A DNA stretch of 64,000 nt from Grammothele lineata (Eukaryota; Basidiomycota; Agaricomycetes; Polyporales; Polyporaceae), in NCBI GenBank assembly GCA_002150815.3, contig NDFF03000101.1, positions 1 to 64,000 on the forward strand, in the 5' to 3' direction. Positions 34,939 through 47,188 of this stretch are shown here, one piece after another. The notes under the pieces were generated by a model. The model saw nothing but the letters and a program-made list of their open reading frames with translations. It was not told the DNA's origin and did no database searches. The translations under genes were made by a program, and so were the position numbers. How positions within the stretch are numbered: the first letter of the stretch is position 1; each line of letters starts with the position of its first letter.

Positions 34939-37900
34939 CTACTTGGGCTTACGGCGTGTGCTGTCCGCGAACGGGCCTATAGCGCGCATGATCGCCTTCG
35001 TGCTCTGAGCGGCGGCATGGAGTCCGGGCCCGAATCGGGAAGAGGACGCAATCAATACTGACTTTGATACCGTCACCTCATTCGTCTCCGGGTCAATCTG
35101 GCTGATTGTGGCTCTGTGCGTATTTTGACTCGGCGGCCCTACTGGAGGCGAAGGGGTTATCGGAGGGCCGACAGGGCGGAGCTCGTCGTTCGCCGGCCAA
35201 GGCACGTCGGGTGCAAGAAGCTGCTCGAAGAGCTCAAGGACTGCGGTATGATCTTCAAGGAGCTTCGCGACCTCTTTTTGCTCGTCCGATGGCTCTAGAG
35301 CGGTCGTCTGAAAGCCCTCCCAGTCAACAAATATAGTACCGGCCTTAGGCTTGAATGTAGTCGAAGAGTCTGTTCGGCGACGTGGTGCCGCGCGTGAGTT
35401 GCCGTCTGGGTCGTCTACGGAAGGTTGGTGGTTGGGTGAAGCTGCTCCCGAGGCCTTCCTGTCGTTCTCGTAGTCAAGGATCGCGTACCGAGCTTTGAAC
35501 CATCCAAACATCGTCTTCATGAGAGCATTGAGCGGTATATTGCCCGTGAAGACGAGAGGCTTGGAGCCAATCTTGAGTACTCCCTCCTCGACTGCAGCCC
35601 TCTTCGCTATGCTACAGGACTTCATGCCGTTCAGGTACGAGTGGCCGTTGAAGTACTGCAAGACATTTGACATATGTTGCTCAAAGTTGTGAGGGACACG
35701 AGTGACGGTTTGGTAGAGAAGGACGTTGAAAAACGACTCGATCTCGTCGGCCACGACGGTGATGTGGAGCTCGTATATGAGACACGCAACAGGCATGTAC
35801 TTGAAAGTGCCCTATACCGCTTTCCGTTAGTAGAGCGCACAAGTGAAGTTTGAATATTAGGCTCACAGTGCGTTCGGGCTGGCGCGCTCGCTGCTGCCCC
35901 GTTGTCTCGGGAACGGGTTTAGATACTTCCCAATCTGTCAAAACACCCACCCACTCAACGACAAATATTTGCTCTTCTTCCTTGAAGACAAAAGCTGGGC
36001 GGACTAGGAGGTTGCCGCCGCTGATGTCGCGATGTAGTATTTTGCAACGTTTAACAGCATCAGAGTGGGCTGTAGAAGATTCGCCTCTGGTTAGATGAAA
36101 AGGCCGCCAAACACGCAATAAACCTTACCTATGATCCCGTCTCCGACCACAACCACGATTTGCTTGCTCGTTGTACAAGCTCCTAGAGACAAGCAAACCT
36201 CCTTGACGGCGATGCGGTAATGTGCGTAGTGGCGAATCGGCTGCCTTTCGACTTCGTCATTGTCGTCGCGCTGTCGCTTCTTGCTGTTCGCCTTCCCCTT
36301 TTTGCGGCGCTCTTCGGCTTCGGCTTCGGCTTTGCGTTCTCTGTTCGTGGTTGTTTCGTCAAGCCAGTACTGAGACACGGCTGTCACCTGGTCGTTGACA
36401 AAGTCGTGAGCGAGGAGGGTCGGCACGAAGCGCACTTCCTTCTCGTTTAGAGAGATGAGTACGTTCCCCTCGAGGTCTACGTCCGTATATGAAGGGCGCC
36501 AGGCGTCTTTCAGAAATACGAACCGGTTCGACTCGATATGGTACGCGACGTAGCCCCGCGTCCCGCGTCCGATCAAGCCGGACATCTCGTAGATTGGCCG
36601 CCCAACGAGAAACGTGTTGCCTGCGCCGATCTTGATCTTGTAACGCGGCCAGTTGTCGGAAATTGAGGCTTCGAAGAGCTCCCGCTCATATGCCCAGACA
36701 TAAGGCAAAGTCGGATCTGACGGCACCTCGTTTGGACTGGGCACAAAGTCCTTGGGCGGGGTGCTAGGAGGCGACGTAGGGCCTGCGGGTGGCTCTTCGC
36801 CCAAAGCGGTTGGTGCCGGGCTCACACCTTCGCTCTCGTCCATCTTGGAGTCCGTCTGCGACTTCAACAGGCTCAACAGCTTTGCGACGAGATCCGGGTC
36901 ATCGGTCAGAGGAGAGCCAGGCTCGTGCGAGCACTCTGGAACGCCAAGCTTCCCAGACTCGTGAGCCACCTCCTCCATCTTCCGCCACTCCTCAGAGTCC
37001 TTCTCCACCATCGTCGCCGTGGGATCGATTCCTTGCGACTCGTCGTCGAGGAGGATGAAGCTGACGATGAACTCGACCAACGTTGTCGGATCATCGACGT
37101 AGTCGAGCTTCTGCGAAACGAAGACGCCAGAGCGGTCCCAGTGCAGAGCGCGGAACTTGGAACCGAGGATGATGAACGAGAAGAGTCCCGTGCGGTGCTG
37201 GTAGGTGAAGATACGGTCGGCGTACGCAAGCTTCTGCTGTCGGACCTTGGCACGTGTGTCGGCGTCGGGGTCAGTGTAAGCACCGACTTTGTCATCGAAC
37301 GGGTCGAAGCGATTTCCGTCGTCCATCTTGAATTCGAGGAAGAGCCTTTGATGCGGCCAGTTCGGGCGGCCGGGGACCAGTTTAACGCCGCTGAGATACA
37401 GAGCGGCATCGGACTTATTCTGACCCGCGTCATCTTGGTCGTACTTGTTCGGCGACAGTGCCAAGACGTACTTGGGGACTTTCTCGGGGAACGTTGGCGT
37501 CTTACTCTGGGACGCAGGAGGAGTGGACGAGTTGTTGTCTGGCTTCTTGCCGAGGGCTTTCATAACCTTGGATGTGCGAGATTTACGGGAGGGTGGTGCG
37601 GTCCTGCGTCCCGCGAGCTCCTTGAGAACGTATCGGTTGACGCCTTTGGCCTGTACCAGTCGTTAAACGTGAGTGGATATCAGCCAACGACGAGAGGTAC
37701 TCACAAAGTCGTCGCCCAACGCGTCTTCATTCTTGACCTTGCGTTTACTCGCACGCGATGCGTTCTCGCTGATCATCTTCTTGAACTCCCCCTTGAGGGC
37801 GGCCATAGCCTTCGGAGACGGCATGAGATGAGCAGGAGGCTTGGGAAGCAGCTGTTCCTGGAACGCGCTGGTCTTGAGCCAGATGCACTTTCCCTTCAAC

Positions 37901-38052
37901 TCGTTGTCCATTGCAGGCCGTTCGACTTCTGCGCCGCGGTGGTACTGGGTGCCGCCGTCTCTGTTCGGATTGACGAACTTGGCTCTTCCTGTATGGGTGG
38001 GGGTGGTGGGCCGACCTTGACTATCTTCGTACCGATGGGTAGAGGGACCCAT
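34939..38052 (-). CDS. FunK1-type fungal protein kinase F (second subfamily, intact)
   Basis: Four exons (38052-37705, 37650-36129, 36069-35867, 35811-34939) give 981 residues. The N-terminal region carries QEQLLPKPPAHLMPS, then the FunK1 N-terminal domain (PNWPHQRLFLEFKMD; YQHRTGLFSF; FRALHWDRSGV). The kinase core has GRGTRGY, FLKDAWRP, a basic linker (RRKKGKANSKKRQR, a possible nuclear signal), HRDISGGN starting at about 636 and LTDWE with Asp669. The block ADEIESFFNVLLYQ and a Ser/Pro-rich C-terminus complete it. All catalytic residues are present. I chose the ATG at 38052 over a longer frame because the upstream part lacks similarity to copy K. Gene G, a membrane coiled-coil gene, lies 840 bp upstream on the same strand. 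K is its N-lobe-deleted paralogue. Substrate unknown. Confidence 0.9.
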
Positions 38053-38891
38053 GATGAGAAGGAATGGCACTGGGAGAAGAAGAAACGATGCATACCTCTC
38101 GTTACGCAGGCAGTGAGCACTTATACGCGCACAGACAGTGGTCAACTTCGGTGAAGGAGATAGCGGAGTGTCGTGTCCTGCGGTTTGCGTCAATGAAACT
38201 GCACAAAGAGGTTGCAAGCTATACACTCACTCAAAGAACTAACAATGGGAGTATCTCAGATTCTGAGCGGTGAGGATGTGTGCTTCGGAGGCAGCTTGCG
38301 GTGCACGGTGGTCAAGTTCAAGTTGTGTAGGCGCCCATTTCCTGCGGGCCGCGTTCATTTGGCGCCTTCCGAGCACACGTTGCGTGCACCACAAAGGAAG
38401 CCTCGACAATCGCTAAACATATTCCCCGCAAAGAACCAATGAGCGAGTGTGTCATCTTAGAAGAGATTAAAAGGCACAGCTCACCGCGATCACAAGCTGA
38501 CTCGAAGCACAGCGGTGTGGCCGCTACTTGATCGCCACGCTGGGACGCTTCCAACCATCGTGTGAGAGATCTCGAGCTCCAGAGACAATGAGGATAGCTT
38601 GGAAGCGTGGTCAAAATAATGGAAGAACAACGAAGTATATTGCAGAAGGCGATCAAGACGATGTAGATACAAAGCCGATCGAGCCACTCCGCGAATACCG
38701 CGTCATCGAGTACCATGAGAGACAGCCCCGAGAAAAGAAAAAAAAAGAGAACGGCCACGGAGACGTAAGTGCTAACGTACGTAGTTTATGATGGAGTTAT
38801 TCAATCGTAGATGAGTAAATAGAGTGAATCCGGAAGGAAGAGTACAGTAAAAGCACGACTCCGCAAACGCGACGAGATCGTGGCTCACAAA
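38053..38891. other. Spacer between G and F; 3' half duplicated at 53018-53319
   Basis: From 38588 to the end of gene G this spacer is nearly identical to the stretch downstream of gene I. The shared 40-codon frame (MRIAWKRGQNNGR) is broken by an indel and has mostly non-synonymous changes, so I read it as 3' UTR or spacer, not a gene. Confidence 0.6.
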
Positions 38892-41800
38892 CTACTTCCG
38901 TATGTTCAAACTGGTGACGGTCGAGAGCGGCCGACGAGGGACCCCAGATGGACGAGGGAGGCCAGATAGCCGCTTCGAAGGGGGCGCAGACGACTTCACA
39001 GGCTGCTTGCCCTTCCCCGAGGTCGACGGACAGGCAGAAGGGGGCGATCGTTTGACGGGCGAACGAGGGCCAGGGGCGCGAGACTTGGGCGCCGCCGCGC
39101 GTCCAGGCGATGACTGAGGCTTGCTGCCCGTGGATGACTTCGCGCCGGCGCCTAGTTTGGACGGCTTGCTGGACTCCTTGGAGACGGTCGCCTTAGACGA
39201 GACCCGAGCTTGAGAGCGTGGCGCCGCGTTCTCCTTCCCCTTCGCCCGATGAGAGACGCTCTTGCCTAGAGCCTGCGAGGGAACAGTCTTGGACGCCCGC
39301 GGAGTAGGCGATGAGGAGTGGCGCTCGACGACCTTGGCCGCATCCGAATGGGAGGTAGAAGGAAGGCGTGCGCGGGTGTTGTCGTTGAAGACCAGCAGGC
39401 TCTGAGCGAGGGGAGCAATAGAGTCCTTCGACACCGTGGAGCAGAACGAAGCCGCTTCGATGTCGTCGCCTCCAGCACGGAGAGGGGTTTGGAGCGAGGC
39501 AGGCATAACCCAGCTCCGCACCGGCGTCGGCGAGCACGGTGACTGAGGAACATTGGTCGCTTCGAACGGCGGTGTCCACTCGACGATCTTGCCCTTCGCC
39601 CAGGTAGCCGGTGCTGGTGACGGAGGAAGAGGAATCGCGGCCGCGCCCTCGAGGGTGATGTCACCACGCTCAAACCTCTTCAACAACCGGTTGACTGCCT
39701 TCAGCAGCTTGTTGTCCGACATCAGCTGAGCGATCTCCGCCTTGAACTTCTTCTCGTTTTTGACGATTTGCGTGTCCCGCCGACGAACCCGGTCCTCGAC
39801 CTCGACCACCTTGGTCTTCTCGATGGCAAGCGCATTCTGCGTAACGACGAGTTCCTCAGCAACCCGCTGAAGCTCCTTGTCGCCATCAGAAGCTGCTGAG
39901 GTGTCTGAGGGTGCAGGTGAAGGTTGTACGAGGGCGGCGTCCTTGACAAAGTCGGCGATCTTCTCGTCGCGCGACTCGATCATCCTGTCCCTGTGCGCGA
40001 GTTGTTGAACCTGGCGGGCGATGGTTGCGTCCTTGCGGCTGTTCATGGCCTACGTATAATGAATGGTCGGTGCCGGTCGTAGATGAAGGGGATTTGAAGA
40101 CGCACCTCGAGCTCCTGCTTCTCGCGCGCGTGCCTCTCGTCGTCAGACTTCCGAGCCTCCTGGATCTTCGCCAGCTCGGAGCGCAGCCGAGCGTTTTCCG
40201 CTAGAGTAGCCTGATTCACATCCGTCATCAGTGAAGATACATCACCATGCAGACGCTGGACGTACTGTGTCGATGGATGGAGTGGCGCGGCTGACTTGGA
40301 GCTCTTCCCGTACAGCCTTCAGCTGGGCCTGAATCGCATCGATCTTGCACTACATTCCTGTCAACACGATGCACATTCAATGCGTTCAATACGAGACGTA
40401 CCTGAGCCTCAGCCTCGACGATCCGCTGAGCCTCCTTGACTGCTCGGTCGCGCTCGACGTCCTTGGCCTTCAGAGCGTCCTAAACAAGCACGTTAGTCTC
40501 GACGAGGGCTATGATGACACGACACGCACCTTGTGGGCACGTTCAGACGCAGCAAGCTGTTCCGCGTCCTTCTTGTGCAGCTCCTCTAGCATCCCGTTCC
40601 GGTTCACCTGAACCTTCAGCCGAGCCGCATATTCGGTGTTCGTCTGCAGGAACAGTACGTCAGCCCGTTGTCCCACGACGACGCACATATACCCAGACGT
40701 ACGATGCCACCGATCTCAAGCTTGTATGCCTGATCCCGGATCGTTTTGTCCTGCTCCTTCAGCTTCTCGCCCTTCTCCGCATCAGCTGCCCGGATCGCCG
40801 CGTTCTCTTCACGCGCTTGACAGAGCGAGGCGACGTGCCTGGCGATCATACCCACCCACTCCTCGTTCTCCTTGGTCTTGATCTCCAGCTCCTTCTCAGC
40901 CCAAGCTGCTTTCGCCGAAGCCGCTTCAGCCGTGCGCTGCAATCACCGTAATTAAATCTAATTCTCATGGCCAGACGTAACGAACGTACCTCGGCCTCAC
41001 GCTTCTTCTCCATCGCCCGCATGTGGATCTTCTCCTTCCTCTCAAGCTGCCAGTCCTTCAGCTCGTTCACCGCCTCCCAATGGTTCTGCCGCTGTTCCGC
41101 CTTCTCAGCCCGCCCTTTGTACTTGTCTGCCCGTGCGTTGGCTGCGTCACGCTGCGCCTCGAGCGACTCGATGCAGCCAGCCGCCTCACCATGGAGCTCC
41201 TTGTGCGACGCCGTGTCAGCCGCGTGCGCTTCCTGTGATCTCTGAAGGGCGTCCTTGAGTGTATTGATCTCGACGTCGGACGCTTCCTTGTCGCTCTTTA
41301 AAACCGTCACTATATGCGCTCGGTTTTGAGAGAACTAGGAAGACGAACCTGAGCACGAGCCTCGATGGAAGCGATAATCTCCTGAAGGATCGCGATCTTC
41401 GTGCTCAGCGTCCTGGCCTCCGCCGCGTGTGAGTCCTCGAGCCGCTGCGCCCTAGCCTTGTGCCCGTCCGAGCGCCGCTGCAACGCAAAGTGCGCCTTGT
41501 CCCTGATGCGGCTGACCTCGGTCGCGCACCATGTCTGAAGCGCGCTGAACTTGGCGTTGAACTTCTTCGTGGTGGCCTATTCGCCGCCATGAATTCCACG
41601 TGGAACGCCACGACGATAGGAATATATTCACCTTGGCCCGGGTTCTCATCTTAGAGACCTGCACATTCCTTTTGACTAGCGTCGACTCTGTCCGCCGCAG
41701 CCTGTCCTCCATACGTGACCATTGACACCAGATCCACACGATAAACCAGGTGGATATCGCGAGTGCGCCGATAACAAAGATAAGCTTGAGCGGAGAGCTC

Positions 41801-42051
41801 CAGACGTGTTTACCGAGGATACCAACGGGCTTGACCGGACGAGAGGAGCTGAGGCTGACCGACAGGACGGCGAAGATGAGGCCAAAGACGGAGGCGAGGC
41901 CAATGAGCACCACGCGAAGACTGGATGCCGTCGGGTCGAGTTCAGCCTGCTGAGTTCCATTCGCAAAGACCGCAGCAAGGATGGTAGTTGCCCATGTGAC
42001 GGGTGCTCGCAGTCGATCGAGTGGTCTCGGGAGTTTGAAGACGTCTGGCAT
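38892..42051 (-). CDS. Membrane-anchored coiled-coil protein G (TMCC family, unrecognised)
   Basis: Nine exons (42051-41632, 41576-41349, 41295-40990, 40936-40703, 40643-40530, 40479-40402, 40349-40266, 40210-40106, 40049-38892) give 908 residues. Exon 1 encodes MPDVFKLPRPLDRLRAP and three hydrophobic segments, the last AISTWFIVWIWCQW. Exons 2-8 and the start of exon 9 form a nearly unbroken charged coiled coil of about 470 residues. The C-terminus is disordered, basic and Ser/Pro-rich, with WAKGKIVEWTPPFE, a MPASLQTPL block and several SPVKR/GKGKEN-like clusters. Every exon length is a multiple of three. No enzyme motif is seen; a membrane-tethered scaffold or receptor-like role is inference only. 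FunK1 gene F follows 840 bp downstream on the same strand. Paralogues are H and I. Confidence 0.8.
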
Positions 42052-42162
42052 CGTAGAGAGTTGACTTGGGACGCGAAAGAAGGTGAGGTCTTGGGGGGCG
42101 GAGGCGGAGGCACAAGAGAACCACTTCTCGCCCAGTAACGGGTTCTAAGTGTTCATCATGGA

Positions 42163-42191
42163 GGCTGGCCGACATGTCAGCCGCGGCTGAC
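42163..42191. promoter_or_regulatory. Palindromic element upstream of TMCC gene G
   Basis: It lies 112-140 bp before the ATG. GGCTG-N10-CAGCC overlaps a perfect 16-bp palindrome GTCAGCCGCGGCTGAC (42176-42191). The same GGCTGAC/GTCAGCC dyad is found at the matching place upstream of paralogues H and I. Confidence 0.55.
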
Positions 42192-42419
42192 GAGGGTGCA
42201 AACTTCACGACATACCGATCGAGACCAACATGATCCCTCGGTGTACCCTCGGTGGTCCATGGCCAGTGAATAGCGTCGAAGGCGCATATAGGTGACAATA
42301 TGAGACGTCTATGAGTAAAGTCGAGCGAAGAGCAAGAGAGCGATGGAGCGATAATGAGGAAAAAATACAAAACGTTGTCGCCCAAGAAGAGTTGTCGCAC
42401 GGTTTCTTGTTTGGGAGCA

Positions 42420-42427
42420 TGACGTCA
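42420..42427. promoter_or_regulatory. Perfect CRE-type palindrome TGACGTCA upstream of gene G
   Basis: It lies about 370 bp before the ATG of G. Paralogue I has the same octamer about 400 bp upstream; the matching place in H has CGACGACG. bZIP factors of the ATF/CREB type bind this sequence in fungi. Confidence 0.4.
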
Positions 42428-42911
42428 TAGACGACGGGCGCGTCGGGCCTTCGTCAGCGCGGTGCGTTTGGCACTGCTGTCGAGAGCCAGGACGCGCCGA
42501 TCAAGATGCACGTCCTGAGTCCGCTTTGCATGGCGACATAGACGAGTCTTGTTCTTACTAGCGGGCTGTGCGCAGCTTCCTACGTGAACGGGCCCGAGTG
42601 GCGCAGAAAAAGGCAGGGCGCAAGCTGAGTCACGGAGAACCTGCTTTTCTTTGAACCGGACGAGAACTACCAGGGATGTGTTGGCAATCGACAACGAACG
42701 ACGTCGTTCTCTTCCGCTACCACAACTTGAAGAGAAACGGATACAATATGACACCATTGAGAACACGGAGCATGTACCACATGAGGGAGAATATATAGAA
42801 AACTTCAGATGTACCGCAGTCTATGAGGACACGTAACAATGAGGGATACAACACAGAATGGAACGGAACCGATAACGTGTAGCTCGCGACCAAAGACCGG
42901 TGCCGCCGACT

Positions 42912-45492
42912 TCATGCCCCCACAGACGGTATCGCCCCCTTCGCTTGCTTCTTAGAGGCCGGCTCACCTTCCTCCCGGACGTTATCGAGGTCGCCCTTCT
43001 TGACCTGGCCAGGACGCTTGTTGGCATTGTATCTCCTGTCAACTTGATCCGGGAGCTTATCGTTCACTGGCCACGACAACTTGTCGAGTTTTGACAACAA
43101 AACGGCACCAAAATAGATATGATTCTGAAGCCTTGCTGCCAGCGCCGCCGTATCGGTCTCGGGAACCTTCTTCTCCTCCTCCTCCGGTAGATGCCATCTC
43201 TCCCTCTGCTTATCAAATCTTGATATGCGCTCGGACATGTCTTGGCTCTGATGGGCGGGGTTCGGCGGGACGTGGTGGGGCGGGCTGTAGCTCGCATAGT
43301 GAGCTTTGAAGAGGGGTAGAAGTTGCTCCAAGATCTCCTGGATCGGGTGCGACGACACGTAGGTGTCGGCGTCGGCGTCGGCGTCTTCCCGTGATGTTGA
43401 GGTATGGTCCTCGGAAGAAGAAGGGGTAGCAACAACAGGTGGAGCGATGGACGAGGAGCCTCTGGAGGGAGCATGAGCACGGGTGGGGAGACGACGGGTG
43501 ACTCTGCGGTTGAGGAAGACGAGTGGAGAGCCGTCTGGGTTCCTGATGATACCCTCAGAGATGGCGTATCTCTTCAACGTCCCACAATAGAACTGTGTAC
43601 CGTGGCGGTGCGAGTCGTCGAAGTATCTCGACATGAACGCCTCGAGCTCCGTGCAATTATTTTCGATGAACTTGCTTGACTCGTACAGCAGAACGTGCAA
43701 GATAGACTCCAGCTCGTCCGCTAGATCGATTTCTTTGTCCGAGTCATCGAGAGTCTTGACGGACATAAACTGCCACGTGCCCTGTATTGCTAGTTGGCAA
43801 GGTCGCGCGACCAAGAAGTTGCGACTTACTGTGCGATCGGGCTGACGAGGTCCCTTCCCGACGTCCGAGCTATGTTTGCAAAGCTCCCAATCGGTGAGGA
43901 GGCCACACCTCGTTACGACACCATCTACCACCTGGGTGTAGATTAAGATATTCCCAACGCTGATGTCGCGATGAGTATACCCTAGATTCCAGGCTGCCTC
44001 GTGCGCTTTGATATATGGACGGATCAGTGGATCGTCCACGTGTAGAATGGTTAATAGTACCGCACCGACAAGAATATCGACGAGTAAGCTGACCAGCTCC
44101 CGACTGTTCTTGAATTCGCTCAGCGGCTGCCCGACTTCCTTGACAACCATCCGGTAATGTTGATGAGCCTTAAGCGGACACGAGTCGCCCTCTCCAGTCT
44201 TATTGTTCAGCTCCCTCCACTTCTTGTCGGTGACGGTCGCCTGGCCAGGGACGTCGCCGTGGCAGACGAGGGTAGGAATGTTGGGGACGTTCGCACGGTT
44301 GAGCTTCTCGAGTATGGTGCCTTCTTGTTGGACTCTAGCGTAGTCCACCCGCCACGCATCCTTCAGGAAGACCAGCGGCCCGAAAGGATTCTCGAGATCG
44401 ATGGCGACATAGCCTCGCGTACCTCGACCTGCAAGATTTGGTGCGACGAACATAGGCTTGCCAACGAGGAAGCTCTTGTCGCCATCCTGGGTCTTGACGG
44501 TGAGTTTCCAGCGAGGGCGGTTGCCCTTGATTGACTCGGCAAAGAGGTTGGATGGGCCCTCATCTTCGAGTCCTTCCTCATCAACATACGGCGTCTCCGC
44601 ACGATCACGCATCAAGACATACTCCCTGGAACCCTTCTCCACGCGGACAGCGGTAGGGTCGTGGCCGCGGCCGGTAGCGTCGAGACGCGAATAGCAGTAG
44701 AGAAACTGGCCGAGGATGTGAGGGTCCGTCTTGTAGTTGAACTTCTCGGAAAAGATGAGACCGGAACGATCAGAGAAGACGAGGCGAGCAAAGTCGCCGA
44801 GAACGACGACGGTGAAGTGGTGGGTGCGATGTTGGGCATCGAAAGCGTTCTTAGCGTAGCCGAGAGTCTGCGCGAGAACGTTCGCACGACGGTCAGAGCT
44901 CGTGGGGAAAAACCCGACGCCCTTCTCATCAAAGGGATCATCCTGAACGGACTCAATCTTGAACTCGAACAAGACTTCGACCCGCGACCAGTCCGCTCTT
45001 TGGGTCTTCTCGGGTGCGTGTTTCTTAGGATATAGTGCAGAGTCCATCTTCTGTCGAGTAGGGTCTTCCTTGTCTGGCTTGTTCGGAGTGTTGACGAACA
45101 CGAAGTCAGGATGAACAAGCTTCTCTCCCGTGGAGAGCACGCCGTTGTTGATACAAGCCGCCTAGCAGAAGGGTAATCACCTGGGATGAGAGGCGCGTAT
45201 TTTGGGGAAGAAAGTGGCAACCACTTACAAACGGCTCGTACATGTCAGCCTCATGCTTTGTTTCAGGAATGTTGTCAAAAATCCCCGCAAACGCTTCTTT
45301 GGAGGGTACTTGTCCCTCGAATGGGACGAGGTCGCTGAGCATTTTGTGGCTGAGCATGTGAAAGAGCTTCTTAATGATGCTGAGTTTAAGGTCGTTGCGG
45401 ATATCCTCAACTTTCGGCGTTCCTGTCGTGATTGAGCTCGTGTAAGGGCCTTTGGCACGAGACGCGGGTTTTTCGGAGTGAGTGCTCGTCAT
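42912..45492 (-). CDS. FunK1-type fungal protein kinase J (third subfamily, intact)
   Basis: Four exons (45492-45229, 45161-44066, 44005-43830, 43781-42912) give 801 residues. The FunK1 N-terminal domain is recognisable (VEVLFEFK; HHFTVVVLGDFARLVFSDRSG; GHDPTAVRVE). The kinase core has GRGTRGY, FLKDAWRV, a shorter insert than in B, C or F, then AHEAAW, HRDISVGN starting at about 465 and LTDWE with Asp492. LADELESILHVLLYES follows. The C-terminus is Asp/Ser-rich and then basic. The last two introns (60 and 48 nt) are multiples of three without stops, so the genomic frame is open through both; I remove them because GT/AG signals and paralogue alignment support splicing. All catalytic residues are present. 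TMCC gene H lies 1.7 kb upstream on the same strand. Confidence 0.88.
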
Positions 45493-47188
45493 GCTGAGGA
45501 CGAGAAGGGCGGATGTGTGGGGGTAGGGGAGAACTTTGGGAGAACTTACAAATGTGTCTTCCTGACGGCGGACGTTTATCAGATCATGCAGGCGTCTGTA
45601 CAAAAGTATTGTCGGATGTGGGTAAGTACGTGGAGAACAGGGGGGCGTTTCCCAAACCACTGTGGCGGGATGACTATACGTGGTGAGCGCAGCCGCCGCA
45701 GCGTGGTTCAGTTCGACCGCATTGGGATCACAAGCGCTCATCTCGCCTCACTGCGCGCCACGTGCTTGAACCTGCACTGTCCAACAAGATTGACGCCGCT
45801 CCGCGCTCTTCTAAGTTACCGTGGTGAGCTCCTAGGATTCCCTCGAACTTGGGAGTAGTATCTGCAGCCCAGTATTGTAGTCCAATAGGTGATATACAAG
45901 GTTTACTTTTTTCTCTTTGTCAGCGCCGGTCACTGACCAGAGCGTCCACTCCAGAACTCGGAGGTTCAGCGATCATCACGCGACAGTGCTCCTCGTCATG
46001 GTAGACCTCCGGTGTGAAAAGAAGGCTAATGCGACTAATCAGATAGCAGGAAGGGGCACTGGCCCTTCTTATAGAGAACGTCGCTCCCGCGCTTTCTCAC
46101 GCGAAGCAACGGGGCTGCCACTGCTAGTACCATCTTAGTAACGTGCTTATTAGCGCTTACCGCCCTTATGTGGCAGAATAAGGGCGAATAAGTGATTTCG
46201 AGAAGTTCTGATGGTTCTTCATGCTGTGTATACAATAAAGTAGTGCATTTCTCTTCTATCGAACAATGGCGAGTGAGGATCGGGGACGGGGACATAGGAT
46301 GGCGGAGGGAAAGCAATGGGCGCTTATGAGATTCGGCTTCGTGGCGTTGGTTGATCTCCCTATTTTGGTTAATGCAATGCAAAGAGTCGGACGCCTAGTG
46401 AGTCGATCTTCATTTCGAGCCACCGGGCCGATAGTCGACTAGGACACGACGACAAGCGTGCAAGATTGCTTTCGTGCTGTATACATATGACTATCCCATA
46501 CCCAGTCCTTGGACCCTCACAAAGAGAAACGACGAGTCGAGTCAAGCGTTTTACAAAACTGCGCTGAAACTTTCGAACTCACGCCGTTGCTCACAAGGCA
46601 GCTTGGGGATTGAGAAAACGTGAGACCCCAACACCCCCAGACACTAATAGTGACACGGGAAAACAGCAACAGACCTCTAGCAGGCTTATGGACTGGGTGT
46701 GATGTCAAGAGTAAACACGACTTAACATGGCTCAATATAGATCTGAATCGTGTCAGGTCACTCTCGCCGAAGATGCGTTTGATTTGCGCGCGGTAGCCGT
46801 TCCTTGAACGATGAAAAGTAAGTGTAAATATACGTCCCGAAGGAATGCCATCGGCAATATAAGAACGGAAATACGAGTTAAATTCTAGAGGACTCAGCTA
46901 CGGTACAATGCCGAGCGTGTCAACTGCTAAAACTCTACGCGTACACCGATAAAGAGTCGAAAAACGAACCAGGAAAAAGGGAAAGTAAGAACACCGGACA
47001 TGAGAGGAGGTCACGGGTCCGTGTGGTATGTAGGGGGAGACGGGTATGTGTGGTAAGCATAAGCAGAGATGTCTAGGAGTAAATGGAAACCGAAGCGCTG
47101 TGAGTACTCGTACACGAGTGTAGATAATATAAGTATAGGTGTAGTGAGAGGACGACTCCGCTAACGCGACGAGATCGTGGCGCACCGT
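45493..47188. other. 1.7 kb between TMCC gene H and FunK1 gene J; no gene recognised
   Basis: It should contain the promoter of J and the 3' UTR of H. Frames are short; the longest (minus, 46035-46382) lacks any recognisable domain. No repeat of the neighbouring spacers was noticed. Confidence 0.5.

Noticed and set aside
36925..38154. 409-codon plus-strand open frame
   Set aside because: It is antisense to the two first exons and the first intron of FunK1 gene F, has no domain resemblance, and reflects GC-rich codon bias.
38528..38791. Shared frame MRIAWKRGQNNGR... also at 52946-53185
   Set aside because: The sharing comes from the segmental duplication. Changes are mostly non-synonymous and an indel breaks the frame near RVIEY, so no coding constraint is visible.
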